Assembly (NCBI GenBank): GCA_902780235.1
Contig: CACZEL010000001.1
Span: forward strand, 149,822 to 213,821
From: an uncultured Bacteroidales bacterium
Lineage (GTDB): Bacteria > Bacteroidota > Bacteroidia > Bacteroidales > Paludibacteraceae
Length of the DNA stretch: 64,000 nucleotides
Reading direction: 5' to 3'
Made by a program: the position numbers and the translations under genes. Under the pieces are notes generated by a model. That model did not search any database and was not told the DNA's origin. It saw only the letters and a program-made list of their open reading frames with translations. Position 1 is the stretch's first letter. Each line of letters opens with the position of its first letter. Below are positions 16,887 through 25,587 of this stretch, piece by piece.

Positions 16887-17957
16887 CAATTGAGCAATAA
16901 TTTTCTTCATCTCGTCTTCCACCTTTTCCTGTTCTTCCACTAATCGCAACTGCGCTTTCGTGCGGACAAGGTTATGCTCGGGGTACGCGATCTTGTAATA
17001 GGTGTCGCCGTTGATCCAATCGGTGAAGAAACGCACGGTCTGCATGTAACTGAGCAGACGACAGCCGTACGGTAGCAGTTCTTTCTCCAGTTCGGTAAGG
17101 AACGTCGCCTCCTTGAGATAACCGCGTGCATAGGCCTCGAAGATCTCCAGATCGACATGGATATTGTCCAGATTCGGATCATCCTCCAGACCCTTATTGG
17201 CTGCAGTACGCATGAAATCGCCAAAGTCGCTGAACACGAATCCCGGCATGACGGTATCCAGATCAACGATACAGATCGGTCGTCCGGCTTCGTCAAAGAG
17301 CACATTATTGACCTTGGTGTCGCAGTGGTTGATATGTTTCTTGAGTCTGCCTTCGCGGAAGAGCACCTCCGCCAGACACATCATCTCACGTCGCTTGTTG
17401 ATCCAGTCGATGATATCCTGACATTCCGCTTTGCGATTCGCCTTATCGGCAGCCAACGCCTCGTCCAACTCCTGCAAACGGAACTCCATATTATGGAAAT
17501 TCGGGATCGATTCGCACAGCGCGTTGAACGGCAGATCCGCCAACTGGCGTTGGAAACGACCGAACGCCTCACCCGTCAGTTCAGCCGACATAGGCGTCAC
17601 TTTCTCTTGGGATGTAGCCGGTTCAACGAGTACGTACAGGCGCCAATAGTCCCCTTCCGGCGTCTTGTAATAGAGCTTGTTCGCTTTGGTCGGGATCAGC
17701 TGGAGCACCTTACGCTCGATGTCCTGCTCACGGGCGATGAGCAGTTTCTCCCGGATATGGGAGGTCACGACCTCGATATTGCGCATCAACCCCTCTACAT
17801 CTTTGAATATACGATGGTTGATACGTTGCAGACAATAGGAGGGTTCACCCACACGCTTCGCCGGTACTACAAACGAGTCATTGATGAAGCCGATCCGCAG
17901 GGGCTGCGGTTCACCTACTTCATTCCAGATAGCAAAATGCGATAAAATCTCTTTCAT
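16878..17957 (-). CDS. Phosphotransferase of the N-acetylhexosamine 1-kinase (NahK-like) group
   Basis: 359 residues from ATG 17957 (MKEILSHFAIW); longer starts run through the promoter. It is an aminoglycoside-phosphotransferase-fold kinase. The Brenner motif HCDTKVNNVLFD (about residue 209) and the metal-binding VDLDTVMPGFVFSDFGD are both present and closely follow NahK, which makes GlcNAc/GalNAc 1-phosphate. It is cytoplasmic. It has its own promoter (17984-18014) just past the end of the PUL and is followed by the CBM9-like gene. A HexNAc kinase would fit the AgaS-type operon at the left end. Other hexose 1-kinase substrates remain possible. Confidence 0.75.
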   Translation of the reverse strand: MKEILSHFAIWNEVGEPQPLRIGFINDSFVVPAKRVGEPSYCLQRINHRIFKDVEGLMRNIEVVTSHIREKLLIAREQDIERKVLQLIPTKANKLYYKTPEGDYWRLYVLVEPATSQEKVTPMSAELTGEAFGRFQRQLADLPFNALCESIPNFHNMEFRLQELDEALAADKANRKAECQDIIDWINKRREMMCLAEVLFREGRLKKHINHCDTKVNNVLFDEAGRPICIVDLDTVMPGFVFSDFGDFMRTAANKGLEDDPNLDNIHVDLEIFEAYARGYLKEATFLTELEKELLPYGCRLLSYMQTVRFFTDWINGDTYYKIAYPEHNLVRTKAQLRLVEEQEKVEDEMKKIIAQLTK

Positions 17958-17983
17958 GATATATAGCAATCTAAATCCGCCTG

Positions 17984-18014
17984 CAAAGGTACAACAAAAG
18001 TTTGACATACGCAA
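17984..18014 (-). promoter_or_regulatory. Promoter of the NahK-like/CBM9-like operon
   Basis: On the minus strand TTG (18014-18012) with CTTGCGTATG context, a 20-nt spacer and TACCTTTG (17991-17984). The start codon lies 27 nt past the -7 box. Confidence 0.8.
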
Positions 18015-18072
18015 GAACTTAAGCCACAAAAATAAATTTATTTAAGTTTTGCAGGTTAAGAGCTTGCGTATG
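18006..18072. repeat. Imperfect 17-bp inverted repeat overlapping the -33 box
   Basis: CATACGCAAG (18006-18015) followed by AACTTAA is mirrored by TTAAGAG and CTTGCGTATG (18063-18072), with two mismatches in 17 bp and a 32-bp centre. The left arm contains the -33 TTG of the NahK-like promoter. It may be an operator or a decayed divergent promoter. Confidence 0.5.
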
Positions 18073-18111
18073 AGCACAAACGTGCGAACGTAACTTCTTT
18101 ATTGCTTTATC

Positions 18112-20343
18112 TTATAGAGACTTGGAATAAGGCAGAATAGCAAAACGGAAATCCACATCATCGGTACCAAACCACACGCGGCTCTCATACCCCTCTTTGA
18201 ACTCATGCCAATAACCCAGATCCTTCTCTGTAATCGTAAAAGACACCTCACGCGACTCGCCCGCAGGAATGAAGATCTTTTGGAATCCTTTCAACTCGCA
18301 TAACGGACGGACGAGTTCACCTGAAAGCTGGCGGACATAGAGTTGCGGCACCTCATATGCATCGATCGTGCCCGTATTGGTGATACGGCACGAAATGGTC
18401 ATTGGAAATTGGTCATTGGTAATTTCCGTTTCGCCGTATTCAAAAGTAGTATAGCTCAATCCGAATCCGAACGGAAAGAGCGGCTCTGTCGGCGTCTCTA
18501 ACCAATAGGAAGACTGACCGATAGAAAACTGGGGACAACCGATAGGAATACTATCAATCAACATCGGCGGGTCATACGACGGACGGCCGGTGTTATGGCG
18601 GTTATAATACAATGGTATCTGACCCACCATCTTCGGAAACGTCATCGGCAGCCGACCAGAAGGCACTACTTTTCCTGTAAGAAGATTACATAGCGCCGGA
18701 CCTGCCATACTGCCACCATGGAAAGCATAAAGTACAGCAGCAGCCTGCTCTACCTGACGACCTATCGTTAGCGGACGACCTGCCATCACTATCATAACGA
18801 CAGGTTTGCCGGTAGCCACAAGAGCGTCCATCATCTCTATCTGCGCACCCGGCAGATCGAGGTTCGCACGGCAACGCGCTTCACCGCTTAAGATTGCTTC
18901 CTCACCGCAGAAATATAGGATCACATCCGCGTTCTTCGCCGCCTCTACCGCCTTCTTGATTCCTGCTTCGCTCTTATCTCGGCTATAACTCAAACCGGGC
19001 TCAAAAATAACGGACAAATGAGAATCGGGAACGGATAGTTTTTCGAAAGCCATCAGGGGCGTAATACTCAAAGACGTATCGCCGTCAAAGACCCACGTCC
19101 CCAATTGCTCTTTCTTCTGATGAGCCAAAGGCCCCGTAATGAGAATTCGCGACCTATGATCTGTTCCTCGTATTGGCAAAACACCATTATTCTTCAATAG
19201 AACGGCAGCCTCTTCGGCTACACGCGTAGCTAATTCAGCATCTCCGGGAGCAGGAGTTTCTTCTTCCGGCACATACGGATTCTCAAACAAACCCAAACGG
19301 TATTTGAGACGCAAGATCGAACGCACACATGCATCTATCTGACGCTCTTTTACCTTACCTTCTGCCACTAACTCTGCCAGATAATCGGTATAGATATTTC
19401 CCTGCATATCCATCTCCATACGGGCATCGATGCAACGCAACGCCGCATCCTTCTTATCCGCACAAAGTCCGTGCGGCACGAGGTCCGAACCAGAACCCCA
19501 GTCGCTCACTAACAACGCATCTGACTTCCATTCTTCACGCAAAATATCCACGTTCAGATGCCGGTTCGCCGAAGAAGGCAGCCCATTCAGGTCATTGAAA
19601 GAGCACATGAGACTCATCGCACCCGCTTCCACGGCAGATTTAAACGGCGGCAGGTAAATATCCCGAAACTGAGTCTCAGGTATCCACGTAGTATTATAAT
19701 CGCGCCCTCCTTCCGAAGCCGAATAACCCGCAAAATGCTTGACGCAAGCAGCCATGCCAGGTACCATTTGGTCATTTACCATTTGGTCATTTTGGTATCC
19801 ACGGACAGTAGCGACGCCCATAACCGATGTGAGATACGGATCTTCGCCGTATCCCTCTGCCACACGTCCCCAACGGGGATCATGCGCCACATCAACCATA
19901 GGCGAGAAAGCCCAACGGATACCATACTGGTACGCCTCCTTTGCTGTCGCTTGTGCTGCTCGCTCGATGAGCTCAGGGTTCCACGTAGCACCTTGTCCCA
20001 ACGGAATGGGATAGATGGTCTTAAAGCCATGAATCACATCGCGCGCAGCAACCAAAGGAATACCCAAACGAGTCTCCTCCACAGCCATTCGTTGCAAGCG
20101 GTTCACCTCTTTCGCTCCGACGATATTGAAGATCGAGCCCACCTTGCCTTGACGGATAAGCGCCTCTTTCTCTTCGGCGTTCCACGAGGGATCGAGTTGG
20201 TTCATCTGTCCGATCTTCTCCTCCAGCGTCATGCGGGAGAGGAGGTCATCGATAAAACGGTCTTCTTCACTCTTGTGAGAGCACGCACATACGGCCATCA
20301 ATAGTATAGATAGCACCGTTGCGCGAAATGTATATCTGGCCAT
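18112..20343 (-). CDS. GH3 beta-glucosidase-type exo-hydrolase, lipoprotein
   Basis: 743 residues with a lipoprotein signal MARYTFRATVLSILLMAVCAC. The GH3 N-domain carries RDVIHGFKTIYP and KHFAGYSASEGGRDYNTTW. The nucleophile Asp is in LLVSDWGSGSD (about residue 280). The GH3 C-domain and a terminal FN3-like domain (VSFTITEKDLGYW) follow. It would release glucose from beta-glucan ends at the cell surface or in the periplasm. It is the last gene of the PUL and overlaps the end of the GH81 gene by 77 bp in another frame; the signal peptide requires this start. Two array-type insertions (18393-18427 and 19765-19795) add NDQ-rich loops. Exact linkage specificity (beta-1,3 or -1,4) is open. Confidence 0.92.
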   Translation of the reverse strand: MARYTFRATVLSILLMAVCACSHKSEEDRFIDDLLSRMTLEEKIGQMNQLDPSWNAEEKEALIRQGKVGSIFNIVGAKEVNRLQRMAVEETRLGIPLVAARDVIHGFKTIYPIPLGQGATWNPELIERAAQATAKEAYQYGIRWAFSPMVDVAHDPRWGRVAEGYGEDPYLTSVMGVATVRGYQNDQMVNDQMVPGMAACVKHFAGYSASEGGRDYNTTWIPETQFRDIYLPPFKSAVEAGAMSLMCSFNDLNGLPSSANRHLNVDILREEWKSDALLVSDWGSGSDLVPHGLCADKKDAALRCIDARMEMDMQGNIYTDYLAELVAEGKVKERQIDACVRSILRLKYRLGLFENPYVPEEETPAPGDAELATRVAEEAAVLLKNNGVLPIRGTDHRSRILITGPLAHQKKEQLGTWVFDGDTSLSITPLMAFEKLSVPDSHLSVIFEPGLSYSRDKSEAGIKKAVEAAKNADVILYFCGEEAILSGEARCRANLDLPGAQIEMMDALVATGKPVVMIVMAGRPLTIGRQVEQAAAVLYAFHGGSMAGPALCNLLTGKVVPSGRLPMTFPKMVGQIPLYYNRHNTGRPSYDPPMLIDSIPIGCPQFSIGQSSYWLETPTEPLFPFGFGLSYTTFEYGETEITNDQFPMTISCRITNTGTIDAYEVPQLYVRQLSGELVRPLCELKGFQKIFIPAGESREVSFTITEKDLGYWHEFKEGYESRVWFGTDDVDFRFAILPYSKSL
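18393..18427. repeat. In-frame 14-bp duplication in the GH3 gene
   Basis: GGTCATTGGAAATT followed by GGTCATTGGTAATT (two heptamer pairs) encodes EITNDQFPMTI before the FN3-like domain. Confidence 0.7.
19765..19795. repeat. In-frame CATTTGGTCATTTAC repeat in the GH3 gene
   Basis: A 15-bp unit present about twice encodes QNDQMVNDQMV in a loop of the GH3 N-domain. The same words recur at 55782-55813 in the 3253-residue gene. Confidence 0.8.
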
Positions 20344-23300
20344 TCTTTATAAATTTGAAATTTGAAATTTGAAATTTGAAATTTGCTTCTTCGATAGCAG
20401 TTATAATCGGGTCGCAGAGGTTTTCACCATAGACCTCTAATTCCCATAGGGACGCACCGTAACCGGTGTTGCGGGTCTTACAGAAGATGCGAACAAACCG
20501 AGCCTCTACGGGTTCGTTTTGGACGCGGATATCGTGTATCTGCGTACCGCCTTTGGCGCCCGTAACCGACTTCACGGTTGTGTAGTTCTCCCCGTCGGAA
20601 CTAATCTGGATATCAAAAGAAGTCGCATAAGCATTCTCCCAGATGAGCCGCACTTTGGTCAGGAGATAGCACTCCTCCAAATCAACAGCAATCCATTCGT
20701 TATCTTGGAACCGGCTGGACCATCTGGTATCCATCTTTCCGTCCACCGCTTTCGGCGCTGCCGTACCATCTCCTTCGGCGCCCGACGCCGTTGCAGGTTT
20801 ATGGAGTGCAAGGTTCACTTTCTCAAACGGCAGGACGTGTACTATCGCAGTATCTACCCTCTCAAAGCAGGGGAAGATAAGCTCCTGATCGCCCACCTGA
20901 GTCGCGAGATAAGTATTCACACAGGTATCCATCACGTCGCCAAACTGATTGAGGATAGAAACGACAAAAACCTGCTGCGTACCGATCGGTATGGTAACCT
21001 CTGCGGGTGTCACCTCTGCCGTAGCCGCCATCTCAGTCTCCATGACGATAATCGTCAGAGACGCCGAGCAGCCACCCACTGTACGCGTCTCCGTAAAGAG
21101 ACCGTAGTCCGGATAAGTCTTCTGCTCCGAAGAAGTAGAGATAATCTCTCCGTTGAAGTTATACGCCGTCGTAGTAAGAGTGGTTGTTTGACCCTGATGA
21201 AGAACGGTGTCGGACGCTGAGAGGGCAACCACAAAGATCGCTTCCGGATCTCCGGTCAGCGGTCGTCCGTACGCTTCCAATTCATAGAGCGAAGTACCAT
21301 ACTGTGTAGCGCGCTGGAGTCCTGTTAAGCGGATATATCGAGCACGAGTAGGACCTACCTCCTGCCCCTCCATAAAGGGAAGGGAGATTCTTTCTACACC
21401 GCCGGCAGAGGCGTACGTAGCACGATGCCACGTCGTGCCGTCTGACGAGAGTGCGAGTTCGTATTCGGACGCAAAAGCTGCCTCCCAACGCAGGATCAGA
21501 TGGTCAATAAAACATACCTCACCCAGATCCACCATCGCCCATTCACCATCATGATGCGCTGAGCCCCAACGGGTGTTCGTCTTGCCGTCCGTCAGATTCG
21601 CTGCTACACAACCGGCGTTCTCTTCCGACGAAGCTGTAACCGGTTTATGCAAAGCCAAGTTCGGATATGGAAGATCCCAAGCCAGAGGATCGGGTTCTAT
21701 CTCTTCATTTTCATCTTCGATGGTCGTCACCGTCCGAGTCAGCCCACCGCTGATAAGCGTCAGCCCATGCGGCACATTCACCGTGGTATCGACAGCACCG
21801 AAGAAACGGACACTTAAATTCGTTTGACTTACATTATATACCGCATAGGTCATCCGTCCACTCAAGGTATCGGTATAAGCGCACGCGAGCGGATGGTTCG
21901 CATAGATATCATATCGTTTCTCACCGAGCGCTTTGTGGCTATGGGCCAACCAATAGGTGATACCGCCGGTGTCGGGATTCTTAGCAAGCGCCTTCCCCAT
22001 CCTGTCCATTCGATCCCACACATGGATCGCCGAGTCGGCATCAAAGAGCGACAGATAAGACAGACATACATTGCCCAAACCGGACTCATCACCCAGACCA
22101 CCTTGCGGTGCCTCGTAATTACCCACCTCTTTGGCCGCATACATCTGCGTGTAGTCCCAACGGGTAAACGGCAGATCTTCGCTGAACGCATTGGTCAGAA
22201 TAGGTGAGATAGGTAGCCATTGGATCGAATGCATCCATACCGGATCGCCGGAGAACCACGTCCACCAGCCTACTCCCTGCATCGTCAAGTTGCAGCAATA
22301 GGGATGGTTATATTTCGTATAATCGATATTACGCCGTTTCTTGTCAAACCAATACTCCGCCGTTGCGCGGGTTTCAAGGGTATACCCCATGATTCCGGCT
22401 TCCAGCATCGCCTGATCCTGCAAGGCAGCGCCTAACATCCATATGCCCCCCCAGCCTTGGATAGCTTCCGATGAAGACTCCTGACCGTTTCCGTTTCCGC
22501 CGTTACCTAAACCACCGGCAAACGAATGTCCACAGTAAGGATCGAGGGTGCGGAACCACGGTTCATCGGCAGAACGCTCCCAATTGGCATAGTCTCGTGC
22601 CACCTCACGCGCCATCTCTCCGTATTGCATACGGAAATCATCATCCAGCATACAGAGCAACGCAGACGAGTAGATGAAATAGCCGTAGTGAAAATGATGA
22701 TCGTTGAAGGTATCCGAATCATACGAGGGATCCATGCCTATGAGCGCTCCCCAACGCGGATAACGAGCGAAGTAATAGCGCTCTTCACCGGGCGTCCAGG
22801 TGTACCAATCGATGAGCACCTCTTTGAGTCGCTGCTTTGCCATGCGGAAAGTAGCCGTATCCCCCATCTGCAGTGCAAAAGTCATGTAGTGCGCCATCTG
22901 AGTCAGCCCTTTTCCTCCCCAATACGTATCGCCGCCGAACGAGCCCCGTTTCGCATAATCGGCATTAAGCGCCGTCATACGAGCCTCCGAGAACTCTTCG
23001 CCCCACTCCATCGGAGCTGGGAAGAACGGCAGGAAAGCGTGTACCGGATATGTAAACGTAAAATCGTTACCCTGCGCCACTTTCATTGTGCCACGTGGCG
23101 TCATATAATTGAAAGCTGAAAACTGAAAACTGCAAACTGATGGCTCATAATAATGATGCGGCAGGAAGCCCATCAGTACAGGTTGATCTAAATGGAAAGT
23201 GGTCGATAGAGAAGAGGTGTTGGCGTCGTAAGCATAGGTCATCGTTGTCTTCCGCGGAATACGGAACGCATACGAAGCAAAAGCCGCAGCATTCAATCCG

Positions 23301-23962
23301 TCCGTGAGCAACGCAACACTTAGTTGATTCGCTTGCTCGAACACGGCATACTTGGCCACATCGGGATTAGAGGCCGTCATTGTGATACCGGACGCTTCGA
23401 GCCACACCAGCGGAGAACCGTGCATACAGGTCACACGCACCCAAGCATCGCCATCCTGCATGATGAACGACATACTGAAGTCAGACCAAGCATCCACCAG
23501 TGCCTGCTCAAACTTGGCTTTTCTGCCGGTAGCCGTATTGGTAAAGGTAACGCGTAGCGGTGTATCCCACTTGACCTCACAACCGGTTGGCTCCCAATAG
23601 GTCGGAAAACCGACATCCACCCCATCCTGCGTTGCTTCCACCCATCCCGGGTACGTCCAGATCTTACCGGTCCATTCGTTCACCAGAGCATAGGTCCACC
23701 AATCATTAGTCGGCAGCGCCAACGATCCTTGACGGCTACCGTCTGGTGCGCCCAGACGCGCCAAAAGCGAATCGGGAAGATAGAGTTTGCGATGCTCCAT
23801 CTGATAGGCTTGACAGCCTCCATGATCCGCTGTACGACTCTTAGCCAAGGGTACATACGATGCGTACGAACCGCCTCCTACACGCACGGGAGTCTGCGAC
23901 CAGACCGCTACCGCTGAAAGAAGCAAGACCGCTACGCTCAAAGACAAAAGACCTTTTCTCAT
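20267..23962 (-). CDS. GH81 endo-beta-1,3-glucanase with two F5/8C domains and the shared tail
   Basis: 1231 residues with a Sec signal peptide (LLSLSVAVLLLSAVAVWSQ). GH81 hallmarks are LALPTNDWWTYAL near residue 80, the catalytic FNDHHFHYGYF (about 420) and QESSSEAIQGWGGIW (about 493). Two discoidin-type (F5/8C) carbohydrate-binding domains, both starting NLALHKP, lie at about 767-905 and 1049-1180, with Ig-like sequence between them. The tail NGQIYISRNGAIYTIDG is present but its last residues diverge (RMCVLSQE), where the gene overlaps the GH3 start. It would cut beta-1,3-glucan backbones outside the cell. The start shares ATGA with the GH30 stop. A perfect AAATTTG x5 array encodes the linker before the tail. 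Confidence 0.93.
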   Translation of the reverse strand: MRKGLLSLSVAVLLLSAVAVWSQTPVRVGGGSYASYVPLAKSRTADHGGCQAYQMEHRKLYLPDSLLARLGAPDGSRQGSLALPTNDWWTYALVNEWTGKIWTYPGWVEATQDGVDVGFPTYWEPTGCEVKWDTPLRVTFTNTATGRKAKFEQALVDAWSDFSMSFIMQDGDAWVRVTCMHGSPLVWLEASGITMTASNPDVAKYAVFEQANQLSVALLTDGLNAAAFASYAFRIPRKTTMTYAYDANTSSLSTTFHLDQPVLMGFLPHHYYEPSVCSFQFSAFNYMTPRGTMKVAQGNDFTFTYPVHAFLPFFPAPMEWGEEFSEARMTALNADYAKRGSFGGDTYWGGKGLTQMAHYMTFALQMGDTATFRMAKQRLKEVLIDWYTWTPGEERYYFARYPRWGALIGMDPSYDSDTFNDHHFHYGYFIYSSALLCMLDDDFRMQYGEMAREVARDYANWERSADEPWFRTLDPYCGHSFAGGLGNGGNGNGQESSSEAIQGWGGIWMLGAALQDQAMLEAGIMGYTLETRATAEYWFDKKRRNIDYTKYNHPYCCNLTMQGVGWWTWFSGDPVWMHSIQWLPISPILTNAFSEDLPFTRWDYTQMYAAKEVGNYEAPQGGLGDESGLGNVCLSYLSLFDADSAIHVWDRMDRMGKALAKNPDTGGITYWLAHSHKALGEKRYDIYANHPLACAYTDTLSGRMTYAVYNVSQTNLSVRFFGAVDTTVNVPHGLTLISGGLTRTVTTIEDENEEIEPDPLAWDLPYPNLALHKPVTASSEENAGCVAANLTDGKTNTRWGSAHHDGEWAMVDLGEVCFIDHLILRWEAAFASEYELALSSDGTTWHRATYASAGGVERISLPFMEGQEVGPTRARYIRLTGLQRATQYGTSLYELEAYGRPLTGDPEAIFVVALSASDTVLHQGQTTTLTTTAYNFNGEIISTSSEQKTYPDYGLFTETRTVGGCSASLTIIVMETEMAATAEVTPAEVTIPIGTQQVFVVSILNQFGDVMDTCVNTYLATQVGDQELIFPCFERVDTAIVHVLPFEKVNLALHKPATASGAEGDGTAAPKAVDGKMDTRWSSRFQDNEWIAVDLEECYLLTKVRLIWENAYATSFDIQISSDGENYTTVKSVTGAKGGTQIHDIRVQNEPVEARFVRIFCKTRNTGYGASLWELEVYGENLCDPIITAIEEANFKFQISNFKFIKNGQIYISRNGAIYTIDGRMCVLSQE
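20351..20385. repeat. Perfect heptamer array AAATTTG x5
   Basis: Five identical 7-base units lie inside the 3' end of the GH81 gene and 7 bp upstream of the GH3 start codon. Loss or gain of one unit would shift the GH81 reading frame just before its tail and change the GH3 leader spacing. Confidence 0.97.
23109..23139. repeat. In-frame heptamer array CTGAAAA x4 in the GH81 gene
   Basis: TTGAAAG, CTGAAAA, CTGAAAA, CTGCAAA encode the loop VCSFQFSAFNYM in the N-terminal part of the GH81 domain. Confidence 0.8.
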
Positions 23963-25587
23963 AACTTCACCATGATCGTTTCTACGCTATTCGCCGGCAT
24001 GTCGATATGGGCGATATTGTCACCGATCTGCAAGGGGAAAGAGATTGCTTCGCCAGTATTGAGGATATTCACGGCAATCGTTCCGTTCTCCGCCTGCGTA
24101 GCGCATAGGTAGATACGTTCGTTGGAAGGATTCGTTACTCCCAACACCGTATCGCCCGGACGCATGGAGCGGCTGAACTGCTTGAGCACATAGTAATACG
24201 GCGTAAAATAAATAATTGGTGATTGGTGATTGGTGATTGGTGAATAGTCGATCATCACTTCCGCACCGCAAAAATTACCTACGTGGTTGGGTCCACCGAT
24301 GGAGTCGAGGACGATGTTCCAGTCACAGAAACCGGTGAGCCAGTGGTTCATGCCGTTGATGATATAGCGCGCGTAGCGATGTACCGGTGCATATTTGGGA
24401 TGCGTGTCTCCCGCCCATTGGGTGGAGTACGCCCAGTCGGTGGCTTCCGGATTCCACCAGAAAGCGTCGTTTTGGAACCAGCAGCATTCCTTGTACCCCG
24501 CATAATCGCCTACACCGGGCCAACCGTCCAGACCGAGGTTATCGATACATCCTTCGGAATGGAAGAGGGTCTTGTCGGGGTTCGCGGCATGCACGCGGTC
24601 GAGTGTCTCCGGGAAGCAATCCTCCGTACTGCCGTACCAATGCACCGCCATGCCGGTGGTGTAATGCTTCGCCTGCTCATTGCTGTAGATGGCTTGGGTG
24701 TAGGGTTCCATCTCGAAGATGTTCTGGTCAAAACCGTAGATCGCTACGTCACTCAGTCTGCGTTTCTCGAAGGTCGGACCGAGGTACTCGGCAATGAATT
24801 GCGTTTCCACTTCCGGCGAGAAATCCATGCTCTCCCAACCGCCGTCGTTACCCATGGGTTCATTGACCGGCGTCACCGCCCATATGTCGATACCTTCGGC
24901 GCGCCACGCTTCCACGTACTTCGCCAGATAGTTCGCATAAGTCTGATAGTACTCCGGCAGCAACGCACCGCCGCGGTGGAAACCGTTTTCGCGTTCGTAG
25001 TATTTCTTGTTCTCCTTCATCCAAGCGGGTGCAGTCCAGGTGTTCGCCATGATGCGATAGGTCTTATCGGGCTGGCTCTGCTTGATCTTCCACACATCCA
25101 GCATCAGATGATAGAGGTCGTAGTGCTCATCTTGGATCTGCGGGTATTTCGCTTTGGGAAAACCTTCCTTATCGCGATCGAGCGAGAAAGAGAGCAAGGC
25201 CGTATCTCCATCCTCTTCTGCCAAAGAGTATTTACCTTCTACCGAGAAATCCGATGCCCCAATCTGGGTGCGGGTGACGGAGAAGTTAGCCCCGTTCTCG
25301 CCGTACAGCTCTTCCAAGATCGCCTGCCGATCTTCCTTCGAAAGGCACGCCAGCACGAATGCCGACGACTCGGTGAGCGAACCGCCAAAACCGTCGATCG
25401 TCTGACGGCGGTCATTGAGGTTCACCACGATAGCTCCCTCGACAGCACCTTTCTGAAAAACGACCGCCTCTTTCTCGGCACACTTGTCTCCGGCTTCGGA
25501 GGTTAGCCATACTTGACTCGACGGCACCTTAGCCGTACATGCGGTAAGCGCTACAAGCGCGAATAAGTTGATTAAGCGCGTATGCAT
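23959..25587 (-). CDS. GH30 beta-glucanase (beta-1,6-glucanase type likely), lipoprotein
   Basis: 542 residues; the lipobox lies in ALVALTAC. GH30 features are IDGFGGSLTESSAF (about residue 70), acid/base Glu in TPVNEPMG (about 240) and nucleophile Glu in LFHSEGCIDN (about 342), followed by the C-terminal beta-domain. In laminarin PULs, GH30 enzymes remove beta-1,6-linked branches, which fits the neighbours GH81, GH16 and GH128. Within the beta-domain (about residue 450) a perfect ATTGGTG x4 array encodes SPITNHQSPII, an insertion of the kind seen in other genes here. The start overlaps the phosphorylase stop by 16 bp. Beta-1,3-exoglucosidase or xylanase activity cannot be excluded. Confidence 0.88.
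   Translation of the reverse strand: MHTRLINLFALVALTACTAKVPSSQVWLTSEAGDKCAEKEAVVFQKGAVEGAIVVNLNDRRQTIDGFGGSLTESSAFVLACLSKEDRQAILEELYGENGANFSVTRTQIGASDFSVEGKYSLAEEDGDTALLSFSLDRDKEGFPKAKYPQIQDEHYDLYHLMLDVWKIKQSQPDKTYRIMANTWTAPAWMKENKKYYERENGFHRGGALLPEYYQTYANYLAKYVEAWRAEGIDIWAVTPVNEPMGNDGGWESMDFSPEVETQFIAEYLGPTFEKRRLSDVAIYGFDQNIFEMEPYTQAIYSNEQAKHYTTGMAVHWYGSTEDCFPETLDRVHAANPDKTLFHSEGCIDNLGLDGWPGVGDYAGYKECCWFQNDAFWWNPEATDWAYSTQWAGDTHPKYAPVHRYARYIINGMNHWLTGFCDWNIVLDSIGGPNHVGNFCGAEVMIDYSPITNHQSPIIYFTPYYYVLKQFSRSMRPGDTVLGVTNPSNERIYLCATQAENGTIAVNILNTGEAISFPLQIGDNIAHIDMPANSVETIMVKL
24215..24242. repeat. Perfect heptamer array ATTGGTG x4 in the GH30 gene
   Basis: Four identical 7-base units sit inside the beta-domain coding region. 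A one-unit slip would frameshift the last 90 or so residues of the enzyme. Confidence 0.97.

Noticed and set aside
20267-20343. Frameshifted GH81-GH3 fusion
   Set aside because: Both genes have intact ends: GH81 reaches its C-terminal tail and GH3 has its own lipoprotein signal peptide, so overlap is the simpler reading.
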